Assembly: GCA_014526335.1 (NCBI GenBank) | Contig: JACTAT010000039.1 | Span: 7,498,104-7,562,103, forward strand | DNA: 64,000 nucleotides | From: Chrysaora quinquecirrha | Taxonomy: Eukaryota > Cnidaria > Scyphozoa > Semaeostomeae > Pelagiidae | Direction of reading: 5' to 3' | Shown: positions 41,250 through 53,204 of the stretch, in pieces | How positions within the stretch are numbered: position 1 is the stretch's first letter | Layout of the letters: every line of letters starts with the position of its first letter | Position numbers and translations under genes: made by a program | Notes under the pieces: generated by a model | The model's database searches: none | Told to the model about the DNA's origin: nothing | What the model saw: only the letters and a program-made list of their open reading frames with translations

Positions 41250-41875
41250 ACGAACGACATGGCCAAACACATCGTATACATAAAAAAGGCCTACCGTATG
41301 TTTCCTTTATTTGTGATAGAGATTCTTCTGCCTTCAAAACAGTATCTGAAGCAAAGCCACGTGGAAATAGTGTTACTATATAGAGAACGGAAATGTGTTG
41401 GGCATATCCAGAAACGTCTGGGAACAAGGTTTAGAAAACCGAAAGCTTCTCATGCAACAAAGCTTGAGTGATGGAAATAAAATAGAAGGCACTGGGAGGC
41501 TTACAGAACAAGTTATAGACATCATACAGAACTATTATGGATTTGCCTTACGTCAGAACAAGAACATTCTCGATGGCATGATAAAAGATATCATGCCAGG
41601 CTTGTACCATATACCCTCAAGCAGGAAGAATCTCTTTAACCACTTCTGTCCACAGGGCGGAGATTCCTGGTGTTTATACAAACGTAATGAAGCAACTGGT
41701 ACTTTACATTACAAGCCAAAGAAAGGGCTCCCAGGAGGAGTTGTGAAAATTGTGCTACCGATATACTACGATTTGTCAGACAAGTCATTGTTGATCCGAT
41801 GCTTGGATTCATACACCCAAAACCCAAATGAGTCACTGGACAATAGGATTTGCAAAAGATGTCGTTTGTATTTGC
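41250..41875 (+). pseudogene. Mutator-like (MULE) transposase remnant, unit 1
   Basis: Shifting frames give AFKTVSEAKPRGNS (41329), ERKCVGHIQKRLGTRFRKPK, then GRLTEQVIDIIQNYYGFALR, HFCPQGGDSWCLYKR and CLDSYTQNPNESLDNRI. This order (VGHxQKRxGTRL, GKGRLT, QNYYG, CPxGxDSWCxY, TQNPNES) is that of the animal Mutator-like transposase domain. Stops and frameshifts show it is dead, and the upstream part of the domain is not recognisable. Unit 1 keeps the 59 bases (NEATGTLHYKPKKGLPGG) that unit 2 lost. Confidence 0.8.
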
Positions 41876-43868
41876 ATCAACACTTTATTGTAACTTTCTT
41901 TGGTATACTGCGGTATATTTGGTATATTATATTTAATTAATTTTTATATGAGCTGAAGGGATTTTGTGTCTAAATAAATTATGATATGATATGATATGAT
42001 GTCAAAAGAAAATTTACCAAGGAAAGAAGGTTGTGGAGCTCTGTACTGCAAATGCAGTTGCCAGTTTTAACTGATAGCTCTAGGTCAATTGCAACAGCGA
42101 TTGCAATCGTTACTACAGAAGTCTAGCATTGGAGTTGGACTTCATACTTAAAAAGGACTATGGTTGAAAGAAAGAACACGAATGCAACTAGCAGAGAAAG
42201 AATGATAAAAGCAGAATGATAATAACAAGATAAAAACAAGAATGCTAATATCAGAGAAAGGGGCATCTTCAAAGGCAAATTGCAGAGAAAGAAGCTAAGG
42301 GCCATTAAAAGACCAGGGATAAAAAAGAAAAAGGGGTTTTGTATAAGTTTGGGGGTTTCACGTTTGTCGCAATCTTAAAAATTGTCAATCGCATTTGTGA
42401 CAAGGAATTTTTCAGACCATTGAAGATATAAGGCTGAATTTTTGCGGGTTGACTTTCTTTGCTTACATCTGGGGAATGAGGTGGTTTTAGGGCGCCCCCG
42501 TCAGTCTTCTGAGTAAATCTGGTGAAAGATGGGCAGTTTCCAGAGATGCAACTTCTTCTTGAATATGCTTTTCAGGAGAGTGGGCTTGAAAGTGATCAAA
42601 GATTGACGGAAACTAATCTCTAAAAATCTAGAAAAAGAGTGTCAACGACGGACAGATGACGATAGATAATTCTGTCCATGCTGCCAACCGGACAAAACGC
42701 ATCGTGTGTTCCGATATAGGTCCCTTGCAAAATATGGAGAAAAATAGTAGGTATTTTGCCAGATCTTTCTTGGAACCAAAGCCGAGTAAATGCTGTAACT
42801 TCAATGGCACATTTAATTTTGTCTTCGAATAAACAAATAATTTAAGAAAAAGAAAATATAGGTCTTGTAACTGGCAAGGCTATAGCGTTGGTTAATCTAC
42901 GCTTCTTACAGCCTAGAACACTGTTTCATTGTCTGAACGAATTTTTCAAATTATTGGTACAGCCAGAACATGATTCGTTTTCCGCAATCCAGAAAGCGGC
43001 ATAGATTGAGATCCATGGTAATCAACATTGTGGACAATAGGCATGCCAAGCAACCACGAAGCCCGATGGTGCAGCTCTTATTGCCCGGATGAGAAAACAC
43101 CTTGGCCTACAGAAAACAATTGCGCAAATTGTTTCGTAGCTATTGATAAATTTGTATTCGTGCAGCGACCCGCGCTATATGCGAACTCCCGCGCTATGTG
43201 TGCACTAACTTGAAGTTTCTGCTCAATGCAATATCCATACACTTATTTGCATTTTAATGAGCTTTTTTGGTAATTATAAAGCGTGATTTTCTCAGAGACA
43301 GTTTCAATGTAATTTTAATCCTTATTCGTTACAGCGTGTGAAGGAGTAGGAAAATCTTTTGTTTGCAACTTTGCTTGCTTGCTATTGAATTTATGTTAAA
43401 ACTGTCATGTCGTCAAACTAATGTCAAACTTATGAACATGATGGCTTGTCGTTGTTTTGAGTCTGATGGGAATTGAGTTTCAACCATTTTACAACACAGA
43501 AAATTAGACAAAATGATATTCACAGATCGACCATATACATTTCCTTTGGCTGCATGGAGTGTTCTGTTTAGTTCTGTTCGTCGTTGTGATTTCAATGCCC
43601 AGTCCGTGAAAGCCGAACACCTCCCTCTTTTGCAAGGAATCGCAAATCTAAAAGCAGTTTTATTGCTGCGAAGAGCTGTTACCAGAAGATCTAGCGTCGT
43701 TTTTTGCATCGTTTATACTTGGCGACCATGATACAAGAAGACTTCAATACACGTGCGCGAAGTTTACACCACAACAGGAGCTGCCTTCCTTCATACAGAC
43801 GCGGTACATCAACAACTGTCACTGTATTAGAACCTTGTGGGTAGTATGTGTCTATCTAATATAGCAAT

Positions 43869-44025
43869 ATGTTTGCGTTCATTGCTTTGATAACTCTTGG
43901 CCAAAGGGAGTTTATCCAAAGATTAACGGACATGCGCTTAATGAAACGTGGTGTTCGTTGTCCCAATGCAAGATGTAGGACAGCTATGGTTTCGGTGGCA
44001 AGAGATTGCAACGACGGTTTTGCTG
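43869..44025 (+). pseudogene. Merlin/IS1016-like transposase N-terminus, cut by the duplication
   Basis: MRLMKRGVRCPNARCRTAMV SVARDCNDGF (written in two parts) is the first half of a zinc ribbon. The reading ends at the unit 1/unit 2 junction, so the rest of the ribbon is missing here. The complete arrangement is at 47430-47865. Confidence 0.6.
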
Positions 44026-47000
44026 CAATTCATTTATCCTTAGGTTCTTAGAGATTTGTCCACCAGCATTCCGTGCTCCCATGTTTATAGCTGACTGTTG
44101 GAATGCACATTAAAAGCTAGTCATCGGAAGAACTTTCCATATACAGTGTGACCATAAGTACAAGGATGTCACAAGAACTCATACTATCATTCCTGAAAGG
44201 ACACAAAAGGTTAAAAAAAATTCGCATATAGCTGCTCTCTCTCACTCAGGTATCATCTAAGCAATATTTGCGAAACATTAACTTTGGACTCTAAATGGAA
44301 GGAAGACACAAATACAAAAAAATTTAAAATGTAGAAGAAATGAAAACGTAGAAGAAATATGCATTCAACTTTGAAAGATGAGATTGGTGCGGAGATCGAA
44401 AGATGTGAAATTGATGTCGTGCACGGGGCAGGAATACGGAGAAAGGACGGGAATGTATTTACCCATTATTGTGGTGAAATGTGTTTCCCATAAAAAGAAA
44501 TCGAATGTGACAAGGAAGAAAAAAACAGACATGCAACAATTAGAGGAGATCTCGCACAAAGAATGCAAGATTACATGTTTCAGGTGATAGACGAAAGAAA
44601 TGAGCAGGGTATGGAGTCAATTTTAACGGTCGATGGTAAAATTCGAAGCAAATTTGAGGGTGGTCAGCTTGATATGTATCATTACAGGTAGTTACAATAT
44701 CAAATCATCCCCGGCTTGACATGTGGCATTTATAACAGCTATACCAGACACATGGTATGTAAATGCAACACCCAGTGGGTGCTTTGGTGATGTGGAGTAA
44801 GGGCCCCGTGACCTTAAAGCGCCGCAGAAGACCCCGCAAAAATAAGTGGCACTCTGTTGCGGAACGAGCGACATGGCCAAACACATCGTATACATAAAAA
44901 CGGCCTACCGTATGTTTCCTTTATTTGTGATAGAGATTCTTCTGCCATCAAAACAGTATCTGAAGCAAAGCCACGTGGAAATAGTGTTACTATATAGAGA
45001 ACGGAAATGTGTTGGGCATATCCAGAAACGTCTGGGAACAAGGTTTAGAAAACCGAAAGCTTCTCATGCAACAAAGCTTGAGTGATGGAAATAAAATAGA
45101 AGGCACTGGGAGGCTTACAGAACAAGTTATAGACATCATACAGAACTATTATGGATTTGCCTTACGTCAGAACAAGAACAATCTCGATGGCATGATAAAA
45201 GATGTCATGCCAGGCTTGTACCATATACCCTCAAGCAGGAAGAATCTCTTTAACCACTTCTGTCCACAGGGCGGAGATTCCTGGTGTTTATACAAACGTG
45301 AAAATTGTGCTACCGATATACTACGATTTGTCAGACAAGTCATTGTTGATCCGATGCTTGGATTCATACACCCAAAACCCAAATGAGTCACTGGACAATA
45401 GGATTTGCAAAAGATGTCGTTTGTATTTGCATCAACACTTTATTGTAACTCTCTTTGGTATACTGCGGTATATTTGGCATATTATATTTAATTAATTTTT
45501 ATATGAGCTGAAGGGATTTTGTGTCTAAATAAATTATGATATGATATGATATGATACGATGTCAAAAGAAAATTTACCAAGGAAAGAAGGTTGTGGAGCT
45601 CTGTACTGCAAATGCAGTTGCCAGTTTTAACTGATAGCTCTAGGTCAATTGCAACAGCGATTGCAATCGTTACTACAGAAGTCTAGCATTGGAGTTGGAC
45701 TTCATACTTAAAAAGGACTATGGTTGAAAGAAAGAACACGAATGCAACTAGCAGAGAAAGAATGATAAAAGCAGAATGATAATAACAAGATAAAAACAAG
45801 AATGCTAATATCAGAGAAAGGGGCATCTTCAAAGGCAAATTGCAGAGAAAGAAGCTAAGGGCCATTAAAAAGACCAGGGGATAAAAAAAAGAAAAAAGGG
45901 AGTTTTGTATAAGTTTGGGGGGTTTTACGTTTGTCGCAATCTTAAAAAATTGTCAATCGCATTTGTGACAAGGAATTTTTCAGACCATTGAAGATATAAG
46001 GCTGAATTTTTGCGGGTTGACTTTCTTTGCTTACATCTGGGGAATGAGGTGGTTTTAGGGCGCCCCCGTGAGTCTTCTGAGTAAATCTGGTGAAAGATGG
46101 GCAGTTTCCAGAGATGCAACTTCTTATTGAATATGCTTTTGAGGAGAGTGGCCTTTAAAGTGATCAAAGATGACGGAAACTAATCTCTACAAATCTAGAA
46201 AAAGAGCGTCAACGACGGACAGATGACGATACATTATTCTGTCCATGTTGCCAACCGGACAAAACGCATCGTGTGTTCCGATAAAGGTCCCGTACAAAAC
46301 ATGGAGAAAAAGAGATTTTGCTAGATCATTCTTGGAACCAACGCCGAGTAAATGCTGTAACTTCAATGGCACATTTAATTTTGTCTTCGAATAAACAAAT
46401 AATTTAAGAAAAGAAAATATAGGTCTTGTAACTGGCAAGGCTATAGCGTTGGTTAATCTACGCTTCTTACAGCCTAGAACACTGTTTCATTGTCTGAACG
46501 AATTTTTCAAATTATTGGTACAGCCAGAACATGATTCGTTTTCCGCAATCCAGAAAGCGGCATAGATTGAGATCCATGGTAATCAACATTGTGGACAATA
46601 GGCATGCCAAGCAACCACGAAGCCCGATGGTGCAGCTCTTATTGCCCGGATGAGAAAACACCTTGGCCTACAGAAAACAATTGCGCAAATTGTTTCGTAG
46701 CTATTGATAAATTTGTATTCGTGCAGCGACCCGCGCTATATGCGAACTCCCGCGCTATGTGTGCACTAACTTGAAGTTTCTGCTCAATGCAATATCCATA
46801 CACTTATTTGCATTTTAATGAGCTTTTTTGGTAATTTTAAAGCGTGATTTTCTCAGAGACAGTTTCAATGTAATTTTAATCCTTATTCGTTACAGCGTGT
46901 GAAGGAGTAGGAAAATCTTTTGTTTGCAACTTTGCTTGCTTGCTATTGAATTTATGTCAAAACTGTCATGTCGTCAAACTAATGTCAAACTTATGAACAT

Positions 47001-47587
47001 GATGGCTTGTCGTTGTTTTGAGTCTGATGGGAATTGAGTTTCAACCATTTTACAACACAGAAAATTAGACAAAATGATATTCACAGATCGACCATATACA
47101 TTTCCTTTGGCTGCATGGAGTGTTCTGTTTAGTTCTGTTCGTCGTTGTGATTTCAATGCCCAGTCCGTGAAAGCCGAACACCTCCCTCTTTTGCAAGGAA
47201 TCGCAAATCTAAAAGCAGTTTTATTGCTGCGAAGAGCTGTTACCAGAAGATCTAGCGTCGTTTTTTGCATCGTTTATACTTGGCGACCATGATACAAGAA
47301 GACTTCAATACACGTGCGCGAAGTTTACACCACAACAGGAGCTGCCTTCCTTCATACAGACGCGGTACATCAACAACTGTCACTGTATTAGAACCTTGTG
47401 GGTAGTATGTGTCTATCTAATATAGCAATATGTTTGCGTTCATTGCTTTGATAACTCTTGGCCAAAGGGAGTTTATCCAAAGATTAACGGACATGCGCTT
47501 AATGAAACGTGGTGTTCGTTGTCCCAATGCAAGATGTAGGACAGCTATGGTTTCGGTGGCAAGAGATTGCAACGACGGTTTTTGCTG
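44026..47587. repeat. Tandem duplication, unit 2 (3562 bp)
   Basis: Near-identical to unit 1. It lacks the 59-base segment (TTATACAAACGT joins directly to GAAAATTGTGC) and carries one more 5-base repeat near 45555. It differs by scattered single bases in the rest. Its right end continues into the remainder of the Merlin-like element. Confidence 0.95.
44865..45430 (+). pseudogene. Mutator-like (MULE) transposase remnant, unit 2
   Basis: This is the same content as the unit 1 copy, with the 59-base deletion between SWCLYKR and KIVLPIYYDLS, which shifts the frame. Non-functional. Confidence 0.8.
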
Positions 47588-47865
47588 TGGATGCAATCGA
47601 TGCAACAAAAGCAAATCAATTCTCGATCGTTGCTTTATCTCCAAATTCAAGCAAGTCTAAAAGTGTTGCTAACGATAACCTATTTCTGGTTATCTGGTGT
47701 TCCGATGACGGTAGTATCTGAAATGCTTAGGGTTACAACAAAGTCGATGGTCAAATTGTGCTTTTTGTTTACTGTTGTTTTCCGCAAAGTATTATTTGAT
47801 GCGTTAACATTGTTTGAGTGGTGTATTTCTTCGAATTGTTATGATTTTAATCCTTACTTACACTA
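47430..47865 (+). pseudogene. Merlin/IS1016-like transposase remnant
   Basis: LTDMRLMKRGVRCPNARCRT leads to a Cys-x2-Cys zinc ribbon ending CCGCNRCNKSKSILDRCF. In a shifted frame it continues LLTITYFWLSGVPMTVVSEM LRVTTKSMVK (in two parts), the helix-turn-helix segment that follows the ribbon in Merlin and ISXO2-type transposases. The catalytic DDE part is not visible. The DNA from 47870 to 48640 shows nothing recognisable. Confidence 0.65.
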
Positions 47866-48650
47866 ATGTGCGATCAATGAATATCACTGTAACCTCATTA
47901 GCTAATTTTATCTATTATTAATAACTTGATTGTGAAAATATGTTTTCTCTTTAGTTGCTTTTTAGTTGCTGTAAAAATTACGTCTAGTTGATAGGCCTAT
48001 GAAATAATGTTGACAAAAAAAAATTATTTTTAGTGCATTTCTTGTTTTCTCGGTGCTAAGAAAAATGCTCGATAGTGAGCACGTACAGAAAGTTTGAACA
48101 CTTGGTCCACCGAACCGGATAGGGGCATATTAATCACGACCATTGAAGAAACAAGAAGATAGAAAGACAGAGTCACAGAGTTTCAAGATCGTAGAATTCA
48201 AGAAGAGATGGCCGACGCCCTAGACAAGAAAACGACGAATAAGGCTTGGGCATCGGGTGTTTACAACAGCCCTGACAGACTCTAACAAGAAAGAGAACAT
48301 TGAAAGTAAAGAATTAAATTTGATTCAATTTCAAATGAAAAGCAAACAAAGAAAGTTAGATAGACTTGACGATAAAATTTTCGATTTAATAAGCGAGAAG
48401 GAGACGAAGATGACTGTGTTGAAGAAGTGAGAGAAGCGGGCGAATTCAAAGTGAAAATCCAAAGATCGTTGTTGACAATTGAAGATTTGCTGAAGCCGCC
48501 AGCTATGGTAAAATATGACACGCTTGAATCTGTATCGTCAGTAGCCAGTAGCGTGAATGGTAGCAAGAAAAGTCAGAGTGAAGCTTCCCAAACAGGAGGT
48601 GAAGAAGTTTAGAAGAAAACCATACGAATGACAAGAGTTTTGGGACTGTT

Positions 48651-48851
48651 TGTTACGTGCCTCTGCAAATGATATACGTGTAAACGTACATGTATGTAAT
48701 TCACATTGACGTAATCGCAACATGTTAATATGCGTGATATAAATATATGGCATTGCTTGGTTTACAGTCAGAATTGAAAGTACCTCGAGGAAAATAGTTG
48801 TCTTATTTTCTAATCTTCGTCTTCGAACCGAACCTGGTATTAAACCTAACA
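48651..48851 (+). mobile_element. LTR of a Ty3-like retrotransposon, 201 bp
   Basis: It begins TGTTACGTGCC and ends CCTAACA, the inverted TGTTA/TAACA typical of LTR termini. It is followed at once by a primer-binding-like AATTGGTGACAGAGGTCGG and, 37 bases later, the gag start. No second LTR was found downstream, so the element is truncated. Confidence 0.75.
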
Positions 48852-48887
48852 AATTGGTGACAGAGGTCGGTACGAGAGTGCAGAATT

Positions 48888-49745
48888 ATGGCAACTACCA
48901 CTTCCTCGATTATTCCGGAGAAATTCGAATCTGGCGACATTAATGCGTGTCTTCGACGGTTTCAAGTTTGCGCCACTGCGAATTCATGGAACGATAACAA
49001 GAAACTTCAGGTTCTCCCTGCATTTTTGCGTGGACAGGCTGCCTCTCATTATCATGCCTTTACTGCCGAGCAGAAAGAGTCTTATGCCGCGTTGAAGGCA
49101 AATCTCATCACAGCGTTTTGTCCGCCTGTTGACCGTGAGAAATACTATCGAGACTTTGAGACTCGCTTCTTGCGGCCAAATGAGGACCCTACGACGTATA
49201 TTTGGGAATTGGAGCAACTTCTTACTAAAGCTGATACTTCCCTCACTGACAGTGGACGAACAGCTCTCTTGTCAATTTATGACAGGCCTGAACGATAATT
49301 TGCGCCTCAAGATGTTGGAATTCAATCCAACACCCACTCTTACTGAGATGGTGTAGTTTGTTCAACACTTTCGAGCGATTCATGGGTCATCTGAAGACCA
49401 GTTATCATTCGCTGCCCCTATTCATCCGCTGCCCGATGTCAACTTTCGGCCCCCTGATGATTAGATTCGTGAGTCGATCAGTCAGCTAACTGCTGCTGTT
49501 GCCACTTTAGCCAACAATCAACAAGACCTTCAAGCGTCTATGGGCCGTAGCCCTCCGCCTTCAGCATCGCCTGGTGGCCAAGTTGCAAGCAACCACCAGT
49601 TTCGCCGTGTTGGTGTCAGAAATCGTTCTCCAAATGACAGTCGTCGCTGTTATAACTGTAATCAACTTGGACATTTTGCTAAAGACTGTCCTTGGGACAT
49701 ACATTGTCAGTTATGCCGTTGGTGGGGACACAATTCGCACAGGTA
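48888..49745 (+). pseudogene. Ty3-like Gag with zinc knuckles, broken
   Basis: It opens MATTTSSIIPEKFESGDINA; the capsid-like region runs to about 49240, where a frameshift occurs. It continues in another frame through QFMTGLNDNLRLKMLE, with stops at about 49354 and 49462. A CCHC knuckle CYNCNQLGHFAKDC lies at 49650-49690, followed by a second, CQLCRWWGHNSH. It belongs to the element whose LTR is at 48651. Not functional. Confidence 0.8.
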
Positions 49746-50410
49746 AGTCTTAAACTTCAATGGGGTGCCTCAATGAGGGGCTTGGTTGCAGGTCACCCCC
49801 GATTTTTCTCTGCTGGGTTATGTGGAGCCTCGTTTAAATCACCTTCTCAGCCTCGTGTTTCTTGTTGCTTTGGGACGTCTCAACTTTCCGCATTGGTTGA
49901 CACAGGTTCTTAATGAAAGCTTTCATTTCTTTTGATCAGTTTCAAAACATCGAGCCCAGACCAATTCTGCATAACGTTTCTGAAAAATTTTTTGGAATAA
50001 ATGGCCAACCTTTACCGGTAGAAGGAGCGTAGAAGCTGTGTTTTCTCTTCCTGATAACGGTAATATTTTATATTCCGGTATGTTTTTAGTTTCCCGCCAT
50101 CTGTGTAAACCATTTCAGTGTATTTTAGGATGGAATTTCCAGACCATCAATGGGTTATCTTTAACTTAAAATGGTGATGGTACTTACTATTAAATCTCTT
50201 ACCCTCTTACCGCAGATAATGAGTTGTGATTACCCTTTTATCAGCAATCACATGCAAGAGGTCCAGTTCCTATTGCTTTGTTGAGTAGATCTGAATTCAT
50301 GTTGACAGGTAAATTGCCTAAGAGTTCTAAAGATGAATTAGGCATGGTTTCTCCTAATAATAAGCCTACTGTACCTACAGGTATCTCAGTAGCTTATTCA
50401 GGAGTCAATT
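49746..50410 (+). pseudogene. Ty3-like protease remnant
   Basis: LSALVDTGS at about 49887-49913 is the aspartic protease active-site motif. Downstream, in changing frames, FLVSRHLCKPFQCILGWNFQ follows the pattern of the protease region of Ty3 elements. Reverse transcriptase and integrase were not recognised. Heavily degraded. Confidence 0.6.
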
Positions 50411-50579
50411 GATGAAGATCATCCAGATTATGTGCCAACGAATTGAGTTAAAAAAGCTGTCACAGAAGAAAACAATGCTAAAATAGATGAATCGATTTGA
50501 AAGGAAAAAGAGGTCGATCAAGTAAAAGAAACATTTTAATATCATCAAAAAAAAACCAATAGAGGTTTCTCAATCAGAA

Positions 50580-50948
50580 ATGATCAACAGAAGAATAAAA
50601 GTATCACTAATGAATCCAATGAAATTCACGAACAATATCAAACAACATATACTCATACCTATACCTACAGATAATATTCTCGCAGACTACGAGGAAATGA
50701 CAGAAGCTGAATCTAATATGGACATATCTGCCAGTGAGGGGAGCAGCGAACACAGCGAAAGTCCTGGCGATACTCTCAACATAGAGTGTGGTCAAAGACC
50801 CCAAAAAGATAGAAAAAGATCCAAACCTGAGACAGCTATAACACAAAAAAAAAACAGAAAAGGTGAAGACCAAAACAGAGCTGAGAAAGGGACGTCTGGT
50901 GCCAAGCGCATGGGCCTGTCCAATAACAGGATCCCTAAAAGGACATAA
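50580..50948 (+). CDS. Hypothetical ORF, 122 codons, charged
   Basis: It opens MINRRIKVSLMNPMKFTN, then an acidic Ser/Glu segment (SASEGSSEHSESPGD) and a basic Lys-rich C-terminal part. The family was not recognised. It lies between two dead transposons, so it may be a fragment of another element. Confidence 0.2.
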   Translation: MINRRIKVSLMNPMKFTNNIKQHILIPIPTDNILADYEEMTEAESNMDISASEGSSEHSESPGDTLNIECGQRPQKDRKRSKPETAITQKKNRKGEDQNRAEKGTSGAKRMGLSNNRIPKRT

Positions 50949-51850
50949 CCAAAAATAAAGAGTGACACTGAAGCCAACAAAAATAAACAAAAAGGTGGCG
51001 AAGATCATTATGAAATTATAAAACAAATCTCAAATAGTCTTGCTAGTCAATACTTTCATGCTGACAAGCAAAAAGAATGCGCTATATAGCTGAAAAAAGT
51101 GGGAGATACTCAATTTCTTACTCCCAATATCATTATAAAGTACAAGAATGATATATTCTCTGATATCTTATCGGAGATGTCAGAGGCAAATGACACATTC
51201 GCAAAAACAATGTGCGGCCTCTTGGCCAAACATCATAAATCTATGAGCACAGGACAAGTGCACCAAATCCTATAAATTAATTGGGGAAAAACGTCACGGA
51301 GACGAGTTGAAAAACATCTACACATCGGCCGAGAAATTTGCACGAGATAAACACATTTCTTCCAACACCTCCAACAATGTCAGCAGGAAAGAAATATGGA
51401 CTTCATATCCGAGAATGGTCTCAACAACTGGATCGCGAGAGGCAGTTTGCATGAAAGATTCTGAAAACGTTCTTGTTTCTCAGAAAATTGAAAGACTGTA
51501 ACATTCGTCTCAAACCGCAACAATACCAGACTATCGAAGTAGCACGTGAATTCAGCAAGAACATAATCAGTAATATCTGAACTTCTGTTCCTTCTTCCGT
51601 TCACCTTCTCAAATGCAATAAAAAGCAATGGTTTTACTCAGGAAATCCCAGTAGCATATTTCCTTCAATTCCCTAAACTCGTTAAACTCGTTCGTTCAAT
51701 AGCTCTACAACTTTAATGAGGAAGCCTGAAGCAATTTTTCTGAACAGGATATTTGGACTGAATAAAATTCAAAGTATTTTGGTAATTTACAGACATCACC
51801 TGACAAATATAAGTTTTATCGTGATCAAATTTAAATCAAATTTACATACA

Positions 51851-53200
51851 GGAATATACTTGTACGATAATGGTTAATTCATTCTTCGACATAGTTGAAA
51901 ATGTCCTTTTAGATAACAGCTTGGAAGATGCTCCAGTTTTAGCACAGAGGCTGCACAACTGCGATGAAACTGTGCTGTCAACTAACCCTATTAAAAAAGT
52001 TTTCATTCCAAATAGGTAGAATTTAAGAATGCTTTTCTGAAAGCACAGGAGCCGGAAAATATAGTTACAATTTCTCTTCTGTGTTTCGGCAGATGAAGAT
52101 CTATGAACCCTTTTGTTGTGTACAAAAGCAAATATCAGTGCCAATCATGGACAGAGGGGGGTCCAAGAGGCGCGACTTATGGTGTTACAAAGAGCGGGTA
52201 GATGGAGGAAACTGTTTTTGGAGCCTGGGTTTGTAAACATTGCCTGAAATGGGCTGAAGCATTTAGAAAGCCATGCGTGCTTTTTCATGATGGCCATGGA
52301 AGTCACCTTGCCTATAAAGTGGTGGAATCAGCACGTACTAATCAAATCCTTATGATATGTTTGCCATAGCATACCAGTCATGCACTACAGCCTTGTGATG
52401 TTGCGATATTTCGACCACTTAAGGTTTGCTGGAAAGATGTATTAAAATCATGGTTCCGAGAATCAAGGCTGCAAAATGTGGACAAGGCAGTATTTCCAAC
52501 ACGTTTGTCAAACTGTGCATAAACATCAAACCAGGTAATACTGTTGCAGACGTCTGGAAGTTGACTTCACCCGCTTGATACAAAAAGGCTGCAGCCAAGA
52601 GTTGTTGAGCTTTCTATGGAACAACAGCAAAGGCAAACTGCTCCAAATACCCCCAAGAAAGCTGATCAAACAAGCTGTAATTGCAGCAGTCACATCTTCT
52701 CCATCAGAGCAGACAGAAACAGCAATGCTTGATTCCAAAAAGAAAAGAAAAAGGGTGCAAGCAAAAGTATCTAAAGTTTTGACAGCAGATGATGTTGTTG
52801 AAAGGCTGCGGAAAGAACAAGTTGAAAGAGAAGAAATGAAAAGCATGAACCAGGCAAACACAGTCTCTAAAAAGGGCAGCACATCTTTGAAGTCATTGGT
52901 AGTAGTTGTAGCTCAAAAGCAAAAAAAAACATCAAATACAAAGAAACAAAAAAAAGCAAAAGCTTCTGCAAGAAAACTAAAATGGGAAGATGAAAGCAAG
53001 GAGGAATCCGAAGTCTCATTTTACTTGTCCACTGATGAGGACCATGCATCAGTTGTGAAAGGCTTTAGAGAGGTGTTGAGTTTAGGGTTCGCAAAGAGAG
53101 GGAGACAGAGAAAAGCCAAACCCAAGCGCGGGGTGAAGCCCGTCAGCTGTCACCAAGGTGCCGACAAGACAACCGTTTTCGGCGCCGTCGCTCTATAGCC
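51851..53200 (+). pseudogene. pogo/Tigger-type (DDE_1) transposase remnant
   Basis: Across shifting frames: FFDIVENVLLDNSLED and LHNCDETVLS (first catalytic Asp), HDGHGSHLAYKVVESAR (second Asp), then HTSHALQPCDVAIFRPLK (third Asp), as in DDE_1 transposases of the pogo/Tigger/Jerky group. A stop (CCATAG, about 52366) lies between the last two motifs. The C-terminal tail is an open 207-codon frame (52575-53198) rich in Lys and Ser, including LTADDVVERLRKEQVEREEM. No DNA-binding N-terminus or TIRs were recognised. Confidence 0.75.
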
Positions 53201-53204
53201 ACCA

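Larger units (their letters stand above)
40411..44025. repeat. Tandem duplication, unit 1 (3615 bp)
   Basis: It begins CAATTCATTTATCCTTAGGT and is followed directly by unit 2, which starts with the same words at 44026. The two units match nearly base for base. Differences include a 59-base segment (41686-41744) absent from unit 2 and a 5-base shorter ATATG microsatellite near 41985. Confidence 0.95.

Noticed and set aside
48282..48852. Minus-strand ORFs overlapping the LTR
   Set aside because: They run antisense through the LTR and its upstream flank with no domain.
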